Of a stretch of DNA of 12,717 bases, positions 1 to 6,885 are shown one piece after another. Origin of the DNA: Chromatiales bacterium (GTDB taxonomy: Bacteria; Pseudomonadota; Gammaproteobacteria; Chromatiales; Chromatiaceae); assembly GCA_022360595.1 (NCBI GenBank), contig JAKSCN010000532.1, positions 1-12,717 on the forward strand. Reading direction: 5' to 3'. Position numbers and translations under genes: made by a program. Below the pieces are notes generated by a model. It worked only from the letters and a program-made list of their open reading frames with translations. It was not told the origin of the DNA and ran no database searches. How positions within the stretch are numbered: position 1 is the first letter of the stretch; every line of letters starts with the position of its first letter.

Positions 1-132
1 GGTGGTTTTGCCGGCCCCGTTGGGACCGAGCAGGCCGACGATTTCACCGCTCTCGATGCTGAGTGAGAGATCTTTCACTACCGCCCGTTTGCGGTAGTGT
101 TTGACCAGATGGGCCGCGGAGAGAGTGGTCAT
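1..132 (-). CDS. lptB: LPS export ABC transporter ATP-binding protein LptB (N-terminal part, cut by window edge)
   Basis: Only the first 44 codons are in the window. They read as the start of an ABC ATPase: a short beta-strand region, then the Walker A motif GPNGAGKTT at about residues 36-44, right at the window edge. LptB is the cytoplasmic ATPase that, with LptF and LptG, drives lipopolysaccharide from the inner membrane onto the LptC-LptA bridge. The name rests mainly on position, 18 bp downstream of lptA and in the same direction, which is the standard order in gammaproteobacteria. The residues themselves would fit many ABC ATPases. The ATG at 130-132 has only a weak upstream purine stretch, so translation may depend on the upstream genes. 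Signature, Walker B and H-loop lie outside the window and cannot be checked. Confidence 0.9.
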   Translation of the reverse strand, partial: MTTLSAAHLVKHYRKRAVVKDLSLSIESGEIVGLLGPNGAGKTT

Positions 133-150
133 TGCTGCTTAATCTGACCT

Positions 151-675
151 TTATTTATCGTCGTCTTTGGACTGATGAATAGTTGCACGGACGCGCCCTG
201 TGCCTTTGGCGCTGGTGCCAGCCTTGACCACCGATTTGGTACGGTCGTAGACAATGCGGTCACTTTTGAATACATCCTTGCCCTGGATCAGCTCGGCACT
301 GCCCTGCAGGATCAGGGTGTCGTCTTTGGCTTGATATTCAGCCTTTTTGGCTTCCGCGTTGATGTTTTCCGCGGCCTTTTCACCTTTCTGTCGGAAGGTG
401 ACAGGATTGCCGGTGGCGAGGACGTGATCGGCCGTGCCGTTTTTCTGGGTGATCGCAACGCTGTCTGCTGTGATGCGGATGCTGCCTTGGGTCAGGATGA
501 CATTGCCTTTGTAGATGCTCCGTTTCTTTGCGTCATCAATTTCAACACTGTCCGCTTCGATATTGATCGGTTGGTCCTTGTCCGATTCGAGTGCCAATAG
601 TGGTTGGCTGCAGAGTAAAAACAGCAGCGCCCAACCCCAGTTGGACTTCGCTCGATGACTGTTACTGAACCTCAT
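151..675 (-). CDS. lptA: LPS transport periplasmic protein LptA
   Basis: This 174-residue protein has an N-terminal basic stretch and a hydrophobic core (about residues 14-28), with a plausible signal peptidase cleavage after Ala28, so it should be periplasmic. The mature part begins with the typical 'QPINIEADSVEIDD' and continues with short repeating beta-strand units (YKGNVILTQGSIRITAD, then ATGNPVTFRQK and LQGSAELIQG), the pattern of the OstA/LptA beta-jellyroll domain. LptA oligomers bridge LptC in the inner membrane to LptD in the outer membrane and shield the lipid part of LPS. The length matches the family. The start ATG at 673-675 has a good GGGGA ribosome site 4 bases upstream, and its first 14 bases overlap the end of lptC, which suggests coupled translation. 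The tail (KDDDK) is strongly charged and looks disordered. Confidence 0.95.
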   Translation of the reverse strand: MRFSNSHRAKSNWGWALLFLLCSQPLLALESDKDQPINIEADSVEIDDAKKRSIYKGNVILTQGSIRITADSVAITQKNGTADHVLATGNPVTFRQKGEKAAENINAEAKKAEYQAKDDTLILQGSAELIQGKDVFKSDRIVYDRTKSVVKAGTSAKGTGRVRATIHQSKDDDK

Positions 676-1219
676 AATGTCCCCGTGCCTCTGCCAATAA
701 TTTGATACGTACCGATGGGTTGAACCAAGCTTGCAGGCCCGTCGCTTCCACCTGGTTGTTGAGACTGGTCAAGTGTACCTTGTTATCGGTCTCGAGGTAG
801 TTGTTTTTTGGTTGGATATGCAGGTTGTCGGTGACAACGTGCAGCGGTGGCTCCTCGCTGTCGGCAGGACGGTCGATAGTTACGCCGCCGCTGAGCAGCA
901 CCTGCTCGCCGTCGTCGGACACCTTGCCGCGTTTCGCATTGACCTGCCAGGGCGGCTTTTCACCATTGAAAACAGTGACTTGTGGGTTGGTGAGTTCGGT
1001 GCTTTTGTTTTCGGGAAAGTGGAGTAGCTTGTCCGCCGTCATGCGCTGGTTGAGCTGGCCTTCGGCGTTGAAGGTGGTCAACACCAGTTTATCGGCAAAG
1101 AAATCTGCTGCGTCGCTGGTTGCTTGGTCCTCTTCTTTCGGCTCCCCGTTCTGGGTGAGCATCCAACTGCTGACGACCAGCGCGCAGAGGGCGATAATGA
1201 TGACAAAACGTTTTTCCAC
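662..1219 (-). CDS. lptC: LPS export periplasmic/inner membrane protein LptC
   Basis: This 185-residue protein has one N-terminal membrane segment (about residues 4-21) after a short MEKR leader, then a periplasmic beta-rich domain. Recognisable LptC features are LTTFNAEGQLNQRMTADKL, where a membrane-anchored protein enters its beta-jellyroll, and the later LETDNKVHLTSLNNQVEATGLQ strand pair near the C-terminus. LptC receives LPS from LptBFG and hands it to LptA. The start is a GTG at 1217-1219, 2 bases after the kdsC stop codon, with no strong ribosome site, so it is probably reached by ribosomes leaving kdsC. Its 3' end overlaps lptA by 14 bases. LptC sequences diverge quickly, so position between kdsC and lptA counts as much as sequence. 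Confidence 0.93.
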   Translation of the reverse strand: MEKRFVIIIALCALVVSSWMLTQNGEPKEEDQATSDAADFFADKLVLTTFNAEGQLNQRMTADKLLHFPENKSTELTNPQVTVFNGEKPPWQVNAKRGKVSDDGEQVLLSGGVTIDRPADSEEPPLHVVTDNLHIQPKNNYLETDNKVHLTSLNNQVEATGLQAWFNPSVRIKLLAEARGHYEVQ

Positions 1220-1221
1220 GG

Positions 1222-1743
1222 CTACAGGTATTTGGCGTACATGGTTTCAAGATTGCCCTGGGCCTCCATCAGCAGCTCGCACACCTCTCGTGCCGCGCCG
1301 CGACCACCGTCCGCTTCGGTCTGCCAGTGAGCGTGCTGTTTCACTTTTTTATGGGCATCCTGTACGGCAATACCCAGCCCCACTCTGTTCATGATAGGTA
1401 GATCCACAATGTCGTCACCGACATAGGCGACCTGCTCAGGTTGGAGGTCCAGTTTCTCCAAGAGTTCCAGATAGGCGGGGACTTTGTCGTGCTGTCCCTG
1501 GTAGACGTGCTCGATACCGAGGCTGTCCATGCGGGTGGCAACCACTTGGGAGCTGCGGCCTGTGATGATCCCAATTGTCACACCGGTCTCCTGCAACATT
1601 TTCATACCGTGGCCATCTTTGGAGTTGAACGCCTTGTACTCCTGGCCGTCATCGCCCAGGTAGAGGCTGCCATCGGTGAGGACGCCGTCCACATCAAATA
1701 TAATCAGTTTAATCTGCGCCGCGCGATCCATGATGTCTTGCAT
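1222..1743 (-). CDS. kdsC: 3-deoxy-D-manno-octulosonate 8-phosphate phosphatase KdsC
   Basis: KdsC removes the phosphate from Kdo-8-phosphate, giving free Kdo for the LPS inner core. It is a cytoplasmic HAD-superfamily enzyme of the small capless type that works as a tetramer. With this start the protein has 173 residues, close to family size. HAD motif I is FDVDGVLTDG (catalytic Asp17 and Asp19), motif II TGR at 61-63, the motif III Lys is probably Lys87, and motif IV is GDDIVD at 109-114. The C-terminal DGGRGAAREVCELL is typical of KdsC and completes the active site of the next subunit. I chose the ATG at 1741-1743 because GAGGAG lies just upstream. The frame stays open 60 bases further, but that start would overlap kdsD and add 20 unrelated residues. 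The gap to kdsD is 16 bp. Confidence 0.96.
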   Translation of the reverse strand: MQDIMDRAAQIKLIIFDVDGVLTDGSLYLGDDGQEYKAFNSKDGHGMKMLQETGVTIGIITGRSSQVVATRMDSLGIEHVYQGQHDKVPAYLELLEKLDLQPEQVAYVGDDIVDLPIMNRVGLGIAVQDAHKKVKQHAHWQTEADGGRGAAREVCELLMEAQGNLETMYAKYL

Positions 1744-1759
1744 AGCTTCTCCTCGCTCT

Positions 1760-2758
1760 CTAAACAACACCTGCTCTGAGCAGGTCGTGCATATTGATAG
1801 CACCGATTACTTGTTGTTGTTCGTCGACGATAATCAGTGCGTTGATTTTATTCTCTTCCATGATGGTGAGTGCCTCGGCAGCCAGAATGTCCGCCGAGAT
1901 GGTTTTACACTCTCGTGTCATCACCTCATTGACCTTGCACTGCTGCAGATCAATGGGTTTGTCCAGGGTTCTGCGTAGATCGCCATCGGTGTAGATTCCG
2001 GCGATTTTGCCGTTGGGATCGATTACCGCGGTCATACCCAGCCCCTTGTTGGTCATCTCTACCAGAGCCTCTTTCAAATCTGCATTCTGCTGCACCAGCG
2101 GGATCTCACTGCCGGCGTGCATGATGTCGCGTACATGCAGGAGCAGCCGCCGTCCGAGGCTGCCGCCCGGGTGGGAGCGTGCGAAGTCCTCGTGGGTGAA
2201 ACCTTTCGCCTCCAGTAGAGCGATGGCCAGGGCGTCACCCATCGCCAGGGTGGCAGTGGTGCTGGAGGTGGGCGCCAGATTGAGTGGGCAGGCCTCCTCG
2301 GCAACACTGATATCGAGATGGGTATCGGCCTCACGGGCCAGATTGGAGTTGGGATTGCCGGTCATGGCGATCAACGGGACATCCAGCCGCTTGATCAGTG
2401 GCAGGATTGTCAATAGTTCACCGGTTTCGCCTGAATTGGAGAGCGCCAGAACGACATCTTTGTCGGTGATCATCCCCAAGTCGCCATGACTGGCTTCACC
2501 CGGGTGGACGAAGAAGGCGGGCGAGCCAGTACTGGCCAGGGTGGCGGCGATCTTGCTGCCGATGTGGCCCGATTTGCCCATGCCGGTTACCACAATCCGG
2601 CCTTTACAGTTGAGCATGTGGAAGCAGGCGCTGGCAAAATCGCCGTTGATGCGATCGGCCAGTGCAGCCACTGCTGCTGCCTCGTTTTTGATAACTGCCA
2701 GACCCAGGGTCTGCAGCTTGCTTGCCTCGTCGGCGGAGAGAGATACCTGTTTGCTCAT
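1760..2758 (-). CDS. kdsD: D-arabinose 5-phosphate isomerase KdsD
   Basis: KdsD interconverts ribulose-5-phosphate and arabinose-5-phosphate, the first step of Kdo synthesis, in the cytoplasm. The 332 residues hold a SIS sugar-isomerase domain (about 40-185) and two C-terminal CBS domains (about 210-268 and 277-330), the classic KdsD/GutQ layout. Motifs visible: GMGKSGHIG at 59-67, HPGEASHGDLG at 85-95, the phosphate-binding LSNSGET at 106-112, APTSSTTATL at 162-171 and SHPGGSLGRRLL at 195-206. His85 and His91 lie in the conserved active-site stretch. The start ATG shares the bases ATGA with the stop codon of yrbG. The 20 bases before it contain no purine-rich ribosome site, so translation probably depends on ribosomes ending yrbG. 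Position before kdsC favours KdsD over the paralogue GutQ. Confidence 0.96.
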   Translation of the reverse strand: MSKQVSLSADEASKLQTLGLAVIKNEAAAVAALADRINGDFASACFHMLNCKGRIVVTGMGKSGHIGSKIAATLASTGSPAFFVHPGEASHGDLGMITDKDVVLALSNSGETGELLTILPLIKRLDVPLIAMTGNPNSNLAREADTHLDISVAEEACPLNLAPTSSTTATLAMGDALAIALLEAKGFTHEDFARSHPGGSLGRRLLLHVRDIMHAGSEIPLVQQNADLKEALVEMTNKGLGMTAVIDPNGKIAGIYTDGDLRRTLDKPIDLQQCKVNEVMTRECKTISADILAAEALTIMEENKINALIIVDEQQQVIGAINMHDLLRAGVV

Positions 2759-3783
2759 GATGGTTGTGAATTAGTGGTAATGACGATGGCGTCTGCTGTG
2801 GCTTCATCATGAGCCGCCTGGTGAGCACTCAAAAATAGCAGACCCTGGTAGCCGAGGAAGACAGCCAGCAGCAGGGCGCCTTCAATACGATTGATGCGCC
2901 CTTGACCCTTGAATCCGTAAGCCATGACCAGAAGGGCCAGGGTCAACCCCATCATCACAGGGATATCGCGAACGAAAGCGACATCGGAAAAGGTGCCTGG
3001 GGCGATCAGCGCGGGCATGGATAGCACCGCCAGAATGTTGTAGATGTTGGAGCCGATAACGTTACCGATAGCCAGATCGTGCTCGTTCTTCAGGGCGCTG
3101 GCGATACTTGCCGCCAGTTCAGGCAGGCTGGTCCCCAAGGCGACAATGGTGAGACCGATCACCAGGTCGCTGACACCAAAGGCTGTTGCCACATTGACCG
3201 CGCCCCACACCAGCATGCGCGAGCTGACCAGTAGCGCGATCAGGCCGACGGCAAACATTATCAGTGCTTTACTGGTGGCCATGGCGGCGGGAATCTCCGC
3301 TTCGAACTCCTCGATCAGGGGATCGGCGTTGCGTTTACGCATGCCGATTCGCACCAGAATGTAGAGTACAGCCACCAGGGTGGTAAGCATTAGCAGACCG
3401 TCGATGAGAGTCAGTTGTCGGTCATACATGACCGCCACGGCCAGCAGTGATACGGCGAGGAGTATCGGATATTCCCGTTTTAGGGTGTCCGAATTGACAC
3501 TAAGAGGTGCAATCAGTGCAGTTACCCCCAAGATCAGCCCTATATTGGCGATGTTGGAGCCGATGGCATTGCCGATTGCCAGGCCAGGGTTACCTTGAAA
3601 GGCGGCTACGCCGGAGACCAGAATCTCTGGTGCTGAGGTGCCAAAACCGACAATGGTTAGCCCGATCAACATAGGGGAGACCCCGAAGTTTCTGGCCATG
3701 GCGGCCGCACCGATCACAAACCGGTCAGCGCCCCAGACCAAAATGGCAAAACCTGCAATGATTGCCGCAATATTTAATAGCAT
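2755..3783 (-). CDS. yrbG: Calcium/sodium antiporter, YrbG family (CaCA)
   Basis: This 342-residue inner-membrane protein has about ten hydrophobic segments and the two inverted alpha repeats of the Ca2+/cation antiporter superfamily. Repeat 1 has GFGTSAPE at 46-53 with GNAIGSN at 71-77; repeat 2 has ALGTSLPE at 215-222 with GNVIGSN at 240-246. Glu53 and Glu222 are the expected ion-binding acids. A hydrophilic loop (about 146-170, acidic EEFEAE) links the halves. It presumably exchanges Na+ for Ca2+, though the natural substrate of bacterial YrbG is not firmly settled. It is the first gene of the kdsD-kdsC-lpt cluster, an arrangement also known in E. coli. The ATG at 3781-3783 lacks a good ribosome site (only GGTAA, too far upstream). 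The short C-terminal tail after about residue 320 is polar and poorly conserved. Confidence 0.94.
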   Translation of the reverse strand: MLLNIAAIIAGFAILVWGADRFVIGAAAMARNFGVSPMLIGLTIVGFGTSAPEILVSGVAAFQGNPGLAIGNAIGSNIANIGLILGVTALIAPLSVNSDTLKREYPILLAVSLLAVAVMYDRQLTLIDGLLMLTTLVAVLYILVRIGMRKRNADPLIEEFEAEIPAAMATSKALIMFAVGLIALLVSSRMLVWGAVNVATAFGVSDLVIGLTIVALGTSLPELAASIASALKNEHDLAIGNVIGSNIYNILAVLSMPALIAPGTFSDVAFVRDIPVMMGLTLALLVMAYGFKGQGRINRIEGALLLAVFLGYQGLLFLSAHQAAHDEATADAIVITTNSQPS

Positions 3784-3897
3784 ATGGATATTAATTTACC
3801 GGTTACATCTTTTTTGTGCGGGAATTGTTCCAGACCCGGGCGGGATTGTCCAAAACTGTTTGCTGATAGAGCGGTAGTGCCTTGGCTTATGGTGTAA
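3784..3897. promoter_or_regulatory. Intergenic region upstream of yrbG with an imperfect tandem repeat
   Basis: This 114-bp gap separates the 61-residue gene from yrbG and is the only place in the window where the envelope operon could have its own promoter. It holds two related copies of one sequence: GCGGGAATTGTTCC at 3818-3831 and GCGGGATTGTCC at 3840-3851, starting 22 bp apart, about two helical turns. The first contains the small palindrome GGAA-TTG-TTCC. On the minus strand, TTGGAC and AACAAT form a weak -35/-10 pair that lies within the two repeats, so a bound protein would block it. The promoter call is weak; the repeat is seen directly. No T-rich intrinsic terminator follows the upstream gene. 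Confidence 0.35.
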
Positions 3898-4083
3898 TCA
3901 GGTAAGCCGGTTTTTGGTTACTCCGCAGCGACTACAGCGATAAAGTGTAACCAGCTTGCCCTGTTTTACGTCAAATACCCGCTTTTTGTCCGCCTGCCAC
4001 TTGTGGTGGCCGTGACGGCACAAGGTACTCCCCTTGTGCCGCTCACTCAATTTGGGCTTTTTGAAGGGTAGGATATCAGCCAC
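3898..4083 (-). CDS. Small putative metal-binding (zinc-ribbon-like) protein, 61 residues
   Basis: The 61-residue protein begins MADILPFKKPK, then has Cys22, His24, His26 and His27 in CRHGHHKW, a basic middle, and a C-terminal CSRCG (Cys51 and Cys54). The spacing of the Cys/His group and the CxxC pair suggests a single zinc-ribbon-like site. This is inferred from spacing, not from a family match. I recall similar short hypothetical proteins in other gammaproteobacteria but know no function. It has no signal peptide and about a third of its residues are Lys, Arg or His, so a cytoplasmic nucleic-acid-binding or ribosome-associated role is possible. The start is a GTG at 4081-4083, 3 bases after the DUF4426 stop codon and without a clear ribosome site, so the two genes are probably translated together. 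Confidence 0.8.
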   Translation of the reverse strand: MADILPFKKPKLSERHKGSTLCRHGHHKWQADKKRVFDVKQGKLVTLYRCSRCGVTKNRLT

Positions 4084-4086
4084 GGT

Positions 4087-4530
4087 TCAATCGATGAAAA
4101 ATTCCTGACTGAGGGTTGTTTTGATGGGGGTGTCATGCCCCTCTGGCTGCACTTCCAGGAAGAATTTGAGGGTCTCCTGGTCGACGATCGGGAAGTCACC
4201 GATGTAGTAGATTGCCTCTTTTTCACGGATTTCGCGCAGCTTGATGTTGTGGCGTTTGCCGATCAGGTTGGTGGAATAGGCGTCGACCCGTGCGCTGACA
4301 GCCTTACCTGTAGTGTTGGGGATATCCTTGATCACACTGATGTTGATCAGTCCGCGGTATTTACTGCGAATCAGATTATAGGTTGTGGCGATATCGGGGC
4401 TGAGTGTGGTGACCGGAAGGGCGTTGTGATGAATGGTGTAGCCTTCCGCCTTTGTGCTGTTTTCAGCCATGCCTTGTAGTGGCAACAGCAGGGCCAATAA
4501 TAGAAGAGTGAGAGATGTTAGTCGCTGCAT
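4087..4530 (-). CDS. DUF4426 family exported protein
   Basis: The chosen start gives 147 residues with a clear signal peptide: a short MQR leader, a leucine-rich core, and a cleavage site after GMA (Ala22). The mature protein of about 125 residues is therefore periplasmic or outside the cell. It contains YTIHHNALPVTTLSPDIATTYNL near the start, then SKYRGLINISVI, YSTNLIGKRHNIKLREIREKEAIYYIGDF and a final KTTLSQEFFID, the pattern I associate with DUF4426, a beta-sandwich family of unknown function. The ATG at 4528-4530 is preferred because GGGAG sits 7 bases upstream; an in-frame start at 4552-4554 would put eight unrelated polar residues before the signal. In other gammaproteobacteria the family is often near metW. 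Here it heads a two-gene unit with the small metal-binding protein. Confidence 0.85.
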   Translation of the reverse strand: MQRLTSLTLLLLALLLPLQGMAENSTKAEGYTIHHNALPVTTLSPDIATTYNLIRSKYRGLINISVIKDIPNTTGKAVSARVDAYSTNLIGKRHNIKLREIREKEAIYYIGDFPIVDQETLKFFLEVQPEGHDTPIKTTLSQEFFID

Positions 4531-4619
4531 ATGGTAGCTCCCGCCACTGCTCATGGGCAGTGATGATTAAATGTTATGTTCCCTCTGCCGGAGGAGTGTC
4601 TACTGTAATTAAAGTTTAG

Positions 4620-4648
4620 ATGCTACGGCTAGGGCTTGGTAACACCAA
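4620..4648 (-). promoter_or_regulatory. Candidate sigma-70 promoter of the DUF4426 gene
   Basis: TTGGTG and TAGCAT stand 17 bp apart. They match three and four of six consensus bases, about 90 bp upstream of the chosen start codon. The match is weak and would occur by chance fairly often, but the gene after a 297-bp gap needs a start site somewhere here. Confidence 0.3.
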
Positions 4649-4754
4649 TTTGATTGTGTCTGCATCATAAGCTATTCGTGTTAACAGGCCTTAAGAGATT
4701 TCTCACTATCTTTGCTGTATGAAGGGCTTGGGGCCGAAAACCGAATATCGTTTA

Positions 4755-4775
4755 CCCTCTTAAGTCGGTAGAGGG
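4755..4775 (-). terminator. Possible terminator of the dynamin-like gene
   Basis: On the minus strand CCCTCT and AGAGGG form a 6-bp stem with a 9-base loop about 50 bp after the stop codon. It is followed by TAAACGATATTC rather than a run of T, so it is a weak intrinsic terminator at best. Confidence 0.3.
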
Positions 4776-4827
4776 CGGTGTCGGATAACGGAGGCCAGTT
4801 AAATTAGCGTAAAGGCCCTAACAAGTT

Positions 4828-6801
4828 CTAAGAGCGGGTACTGATCAGTCGTGGTCGGGTTCGCTCTTCGTCCACAATAGGGCGCGTATTGTTCAGGTTG
4901 TTGTGTAAATTCCTGAGAATGGTGAGCTGTCTGGCAATCGCGTTGTATTGGCTCTGCAGTTCGGTGATGCGCCCCTCCAGGGTTTCACGCGAACGACTCA
5001 CCTTTTGCAGGTCCTGCAACCTGCGCTCCATGAGGTTTTTGTGCTCCTGGATCTGAAAGATCAGCGGTTCCAGCGCGGTCTTCAGCCAGCTATCGATCTC
5101 TTGCCGGGCTTGAAAGAAGATATCTCGGGCGCGGCTCACCATGGCGATGAAGAAACGCTTCACCACGAAGTGTTTCTCGGTCATGGTGGTGACAGGGCTT
5201 TTGCGGAAGATCTCTGCCTCTTGGTGCAGCAGCTCCAGCTCAACCCGGTAGCGCATAATCGAGAACATTTTGGGTTGCACCACCGCGAAGCCGTGCTCAT
5301 TCTGAAAACGGCGATAGATGCTGCGGATCAGTTTGCGCGCCTGTTCGCTTTGATCGACCACGGTCTGCATATTGCCGCGCATATCGTCAAACAGAAAACG
5401 CATGTTGGCCTTTAACCCGGCGGTGGTCCAATTGCCGGACATCCGCTTGCGGGTTTCAGTAATGGTGTCTTCCAGTTTGGCCAGGTCGAGTGCGCCATGG
5501 AGTATATTGACCTGCTCTTTCAGCACCTTGCGGCTGGCCTGGAAGTTGTTGACGTTGCGCATATATTCGGCCTGCTCCTCACGGGTGCGGGCCATCATGT
5601 GTTCGATGACATCCTGGCTTTTGCCGCTGAGCTCGCGCAGCTCTTCCAACTGCTTTTTAATACCGTGCAGTTTGGTGGCGACGATGCCGCGGGTGTTTTC
5701 CAGCATATGGCTGATTTCAGCGGTAATCGTATCCTGCACAATCTCCTGGCGGGAGTTGAGGATGTCCTTGGAGAGATAGTTCTCCAGTTGTTGCAAGGCG
5801 CTTTTATCCAGCAGAGCCTGATTGTGCTTGATTTTCGCCAATAGACCTTTTTGGGCTGAGACAGGGAAAATGGCGTTTTTGCTGATACCCAGTATTTTGG
5901 CGGTGCTGCTGCGTTGATCTTCGATCGATTGGTGGATGGTGCCTTCATCTTTCAGGTCGTCCCAGAGGGTGTCCACCTTGTTCAGCACCACTGTCATACC
6001 GCGCTTACGGCTGTTATGAAATCCTTTGATGTGATTTTGCCACATCTCCAGATCCGTGCGGGTGACCCCCGCATCGGCGGCCAGAATAAACAGAACGGCC
6101 TGGGCCGAAGGCAGCATGTTCAGGGTTAGCTCAGGCTCGCTACCCAGAGCATTGAGACCGGGGGTGTCGAGGATGTTGAGACCACGTTTCAACAGCGGGT
6201 GTGGGAAGCTGATCAATGCATGACGCCATTTCGGGATCTCCACATGGGTGGGCGGCTGCTTCTGCTGAGGGTGATTGGCCGGGTCGTACATGCCCAGCTT
6301 GATCGCCTCTTCCAAGGTGGCGCGGCGGGTCTGGACCACCTCTTGCAAGCACTCTTCAACCTGATCGGCGGAATCGATATCGAGAGGGTGGGTGATCCAA
6401 AGATCCTTGTCTTTCTTCAGCTCGTTGATGGTAGCGTCGTCCAGACGGGTCTCGATTGGCAGCAGGCGCACATAGGCTTGATCCTCCTGGTGATCGTAGA
6501 ACATCTCGGTCGGACACATGGTGGTGCGTCCCGCTGTGGATGGCAGCAGACGGCGGCCATAATCGGCGAAGAAGATGGCGTTGATCAGTTCGGTTTTACC
6601 CCGGGAAAACTCGGCCACGAAGGCGATAGTGAGGCGATCACTGTCCAGTGCGGCTATGCAGTCCTTGAGGCGCTTCTCACTCTCAACGGTGGCCAGTTTA
6701 TGGCGGTGTAGCCAGTCGCGGTAATCGGACACGGTGTGGATCAGTCCAGCCTTCCATTGCTCGTAGGCTTGTAGTTGTTTATCGAGGCGGGATTGTTCCA
6801 T
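4828..6801 (-). CDS. Dynamin-like GTPase, 657 residues
   Basis: This is a large GTPase of the bacterial dynamin-like type. The G domain occupies about residues 55-330: G1 is AEFSRGKTE (63-71), with Ala63 where the textbook P-loop has Gly; G2 is in GRTTMCPTE (Thr93/Thr94); G3 is DTPG (212-215); G4 is NKVD (274-277); and a G5-like SAQKG lies at 315-319. Residues about 350-430 and 575-635 are rich in Glu, Gln, Arg and Leu and should be coiled-coil stalks. No clear membrane-spanning segment is visible; FFIAMV near 560 is the most hydrophobic short stretch and could touch a membrane. The family is expected to bind or remodel membranes, but I know no proven role for this subgroup. The ATG at 6799-6801 has AGAGAA upstream. 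It follows yggU after 84 bp and probably has its own promoter. Confidence 0.85.
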   Translation of the reverse strand: MEQSRLDKQLQAYEQWKAGLIHTVSDYRDWLHRHKLATVESEKRLKDCIAALDSDRLTIAFVAEFSRGKTELINAIFFADYGRRLLPSTAGRTTMCPTEMFYDHQEDQAYVRLLPIETRLDDATINELKKDKDLWITHPLDIDSADQVEECLQEVVQTRRATLEEAIKLGMYDPANHPQQKQPPTHVEIPKWRHALISFPHPLLKRGLNILDTPGLNALGSEPELTLNMLPSAQAVLFILAADAGVTRTDLEMWQNHIKGFHNSRKRGMTVVLNKVDTLWDDLKDEGTIHQSIEDQRSSTAKILGISKNAIFPVSAQKGLLAKIKHNQALLDKSALQQLENYLSKDILNSRQEIVQDTITAEISHMLENTRGIVATKLHGIKKQLEELRELSGKSQDVIEHMMARTREEQAEYMRNVNNFQASRKVLKEQVNILHGALDLAKLEDTITETRKRMSGNWTTAGLKANMRFLFDDMRGNMQTVVDQSEQARKLIRSIYRRFQNEHGFAVVQPKMFSIMRYRVELELLHQEAEIFRKSPVTTMTEKHFVVKRFFIAMVSRARDIFFQARQEIDSWLKTALEPLIFQIQEHKNLMERRLQDLQKVSRSRETLEGRITELQSQYNAIARQLTILRNLHNNLNNTRPIVDEERTRPRLISTRS

Positions 6802-6885
6802 TGTTGTTCTCTAGAATTATTTAACGTCCATCAACACATTCAAGCAATTATAGACGTTTTTTGCCAGAAAAATTTTGTTAATCAC
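6802..6885 (-). promoter_or_regulatory. Candidate promoter of the dynamin-like gene
   Basis: The minus strand has a perfect TATAAT box (6847-6852) about 45 bp upstream of the dynamin-like start codon. No good -35 box lies 16-18 bp before it, because that stretch is a run of A and T. The AT-rich DNA could act as an UP-like element. The 84-bp gap after yggU and this box suggest that the GTPase can be transcribed apart from the yggS operon. Confidence 0.4.

Larger units (their letters stand above)
4531..4827. other. Intergenic region between dynamin-like gene and DUF4426 gene
   Basis: These 297 bp have no convincing reading frame. On the minus strand, TTGGTG (4643-4648) and TAGCAT (4620-4625) are spaced by exactly 17 bp and form a weak sigma-70-like promoter for DUF4426. 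A near-palindrome CTGCCCATGAGCAG (4547-4560, one mismatched pair) lies between it and the DUF4426 start. Just downstream of the dynamin-like gene is a 6-bp stem-loop, listed separately. The rest shows nothing recognisable. Confidence 0.4.

Noticed and set aside
801..1394. 197-residue plus-strand reading frame opposite lptC and kdsC
   Set aside because: Low-complexity Ser/Arg-rich translation, typical of an antisense shadow.
1744..1803. N-terminal extension of kdsC by 20 residues
   Set aside because: It would overlap kdsD, shows no family resemblance, and the inner ATG has a clear GAGGAG site.
4531..4554. Longer start for the DUF4426 protein
   Set aside because: It puts eight polar residues before a textbook signal peptide, and the inner ATG has GGGAG at good spacing.
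6199..6711. 170-residue plus-strand reading frame within the dynamin-like gene
   Set aside because: It is the opposite-strand shadow of a gene with intact GTPase motifs.
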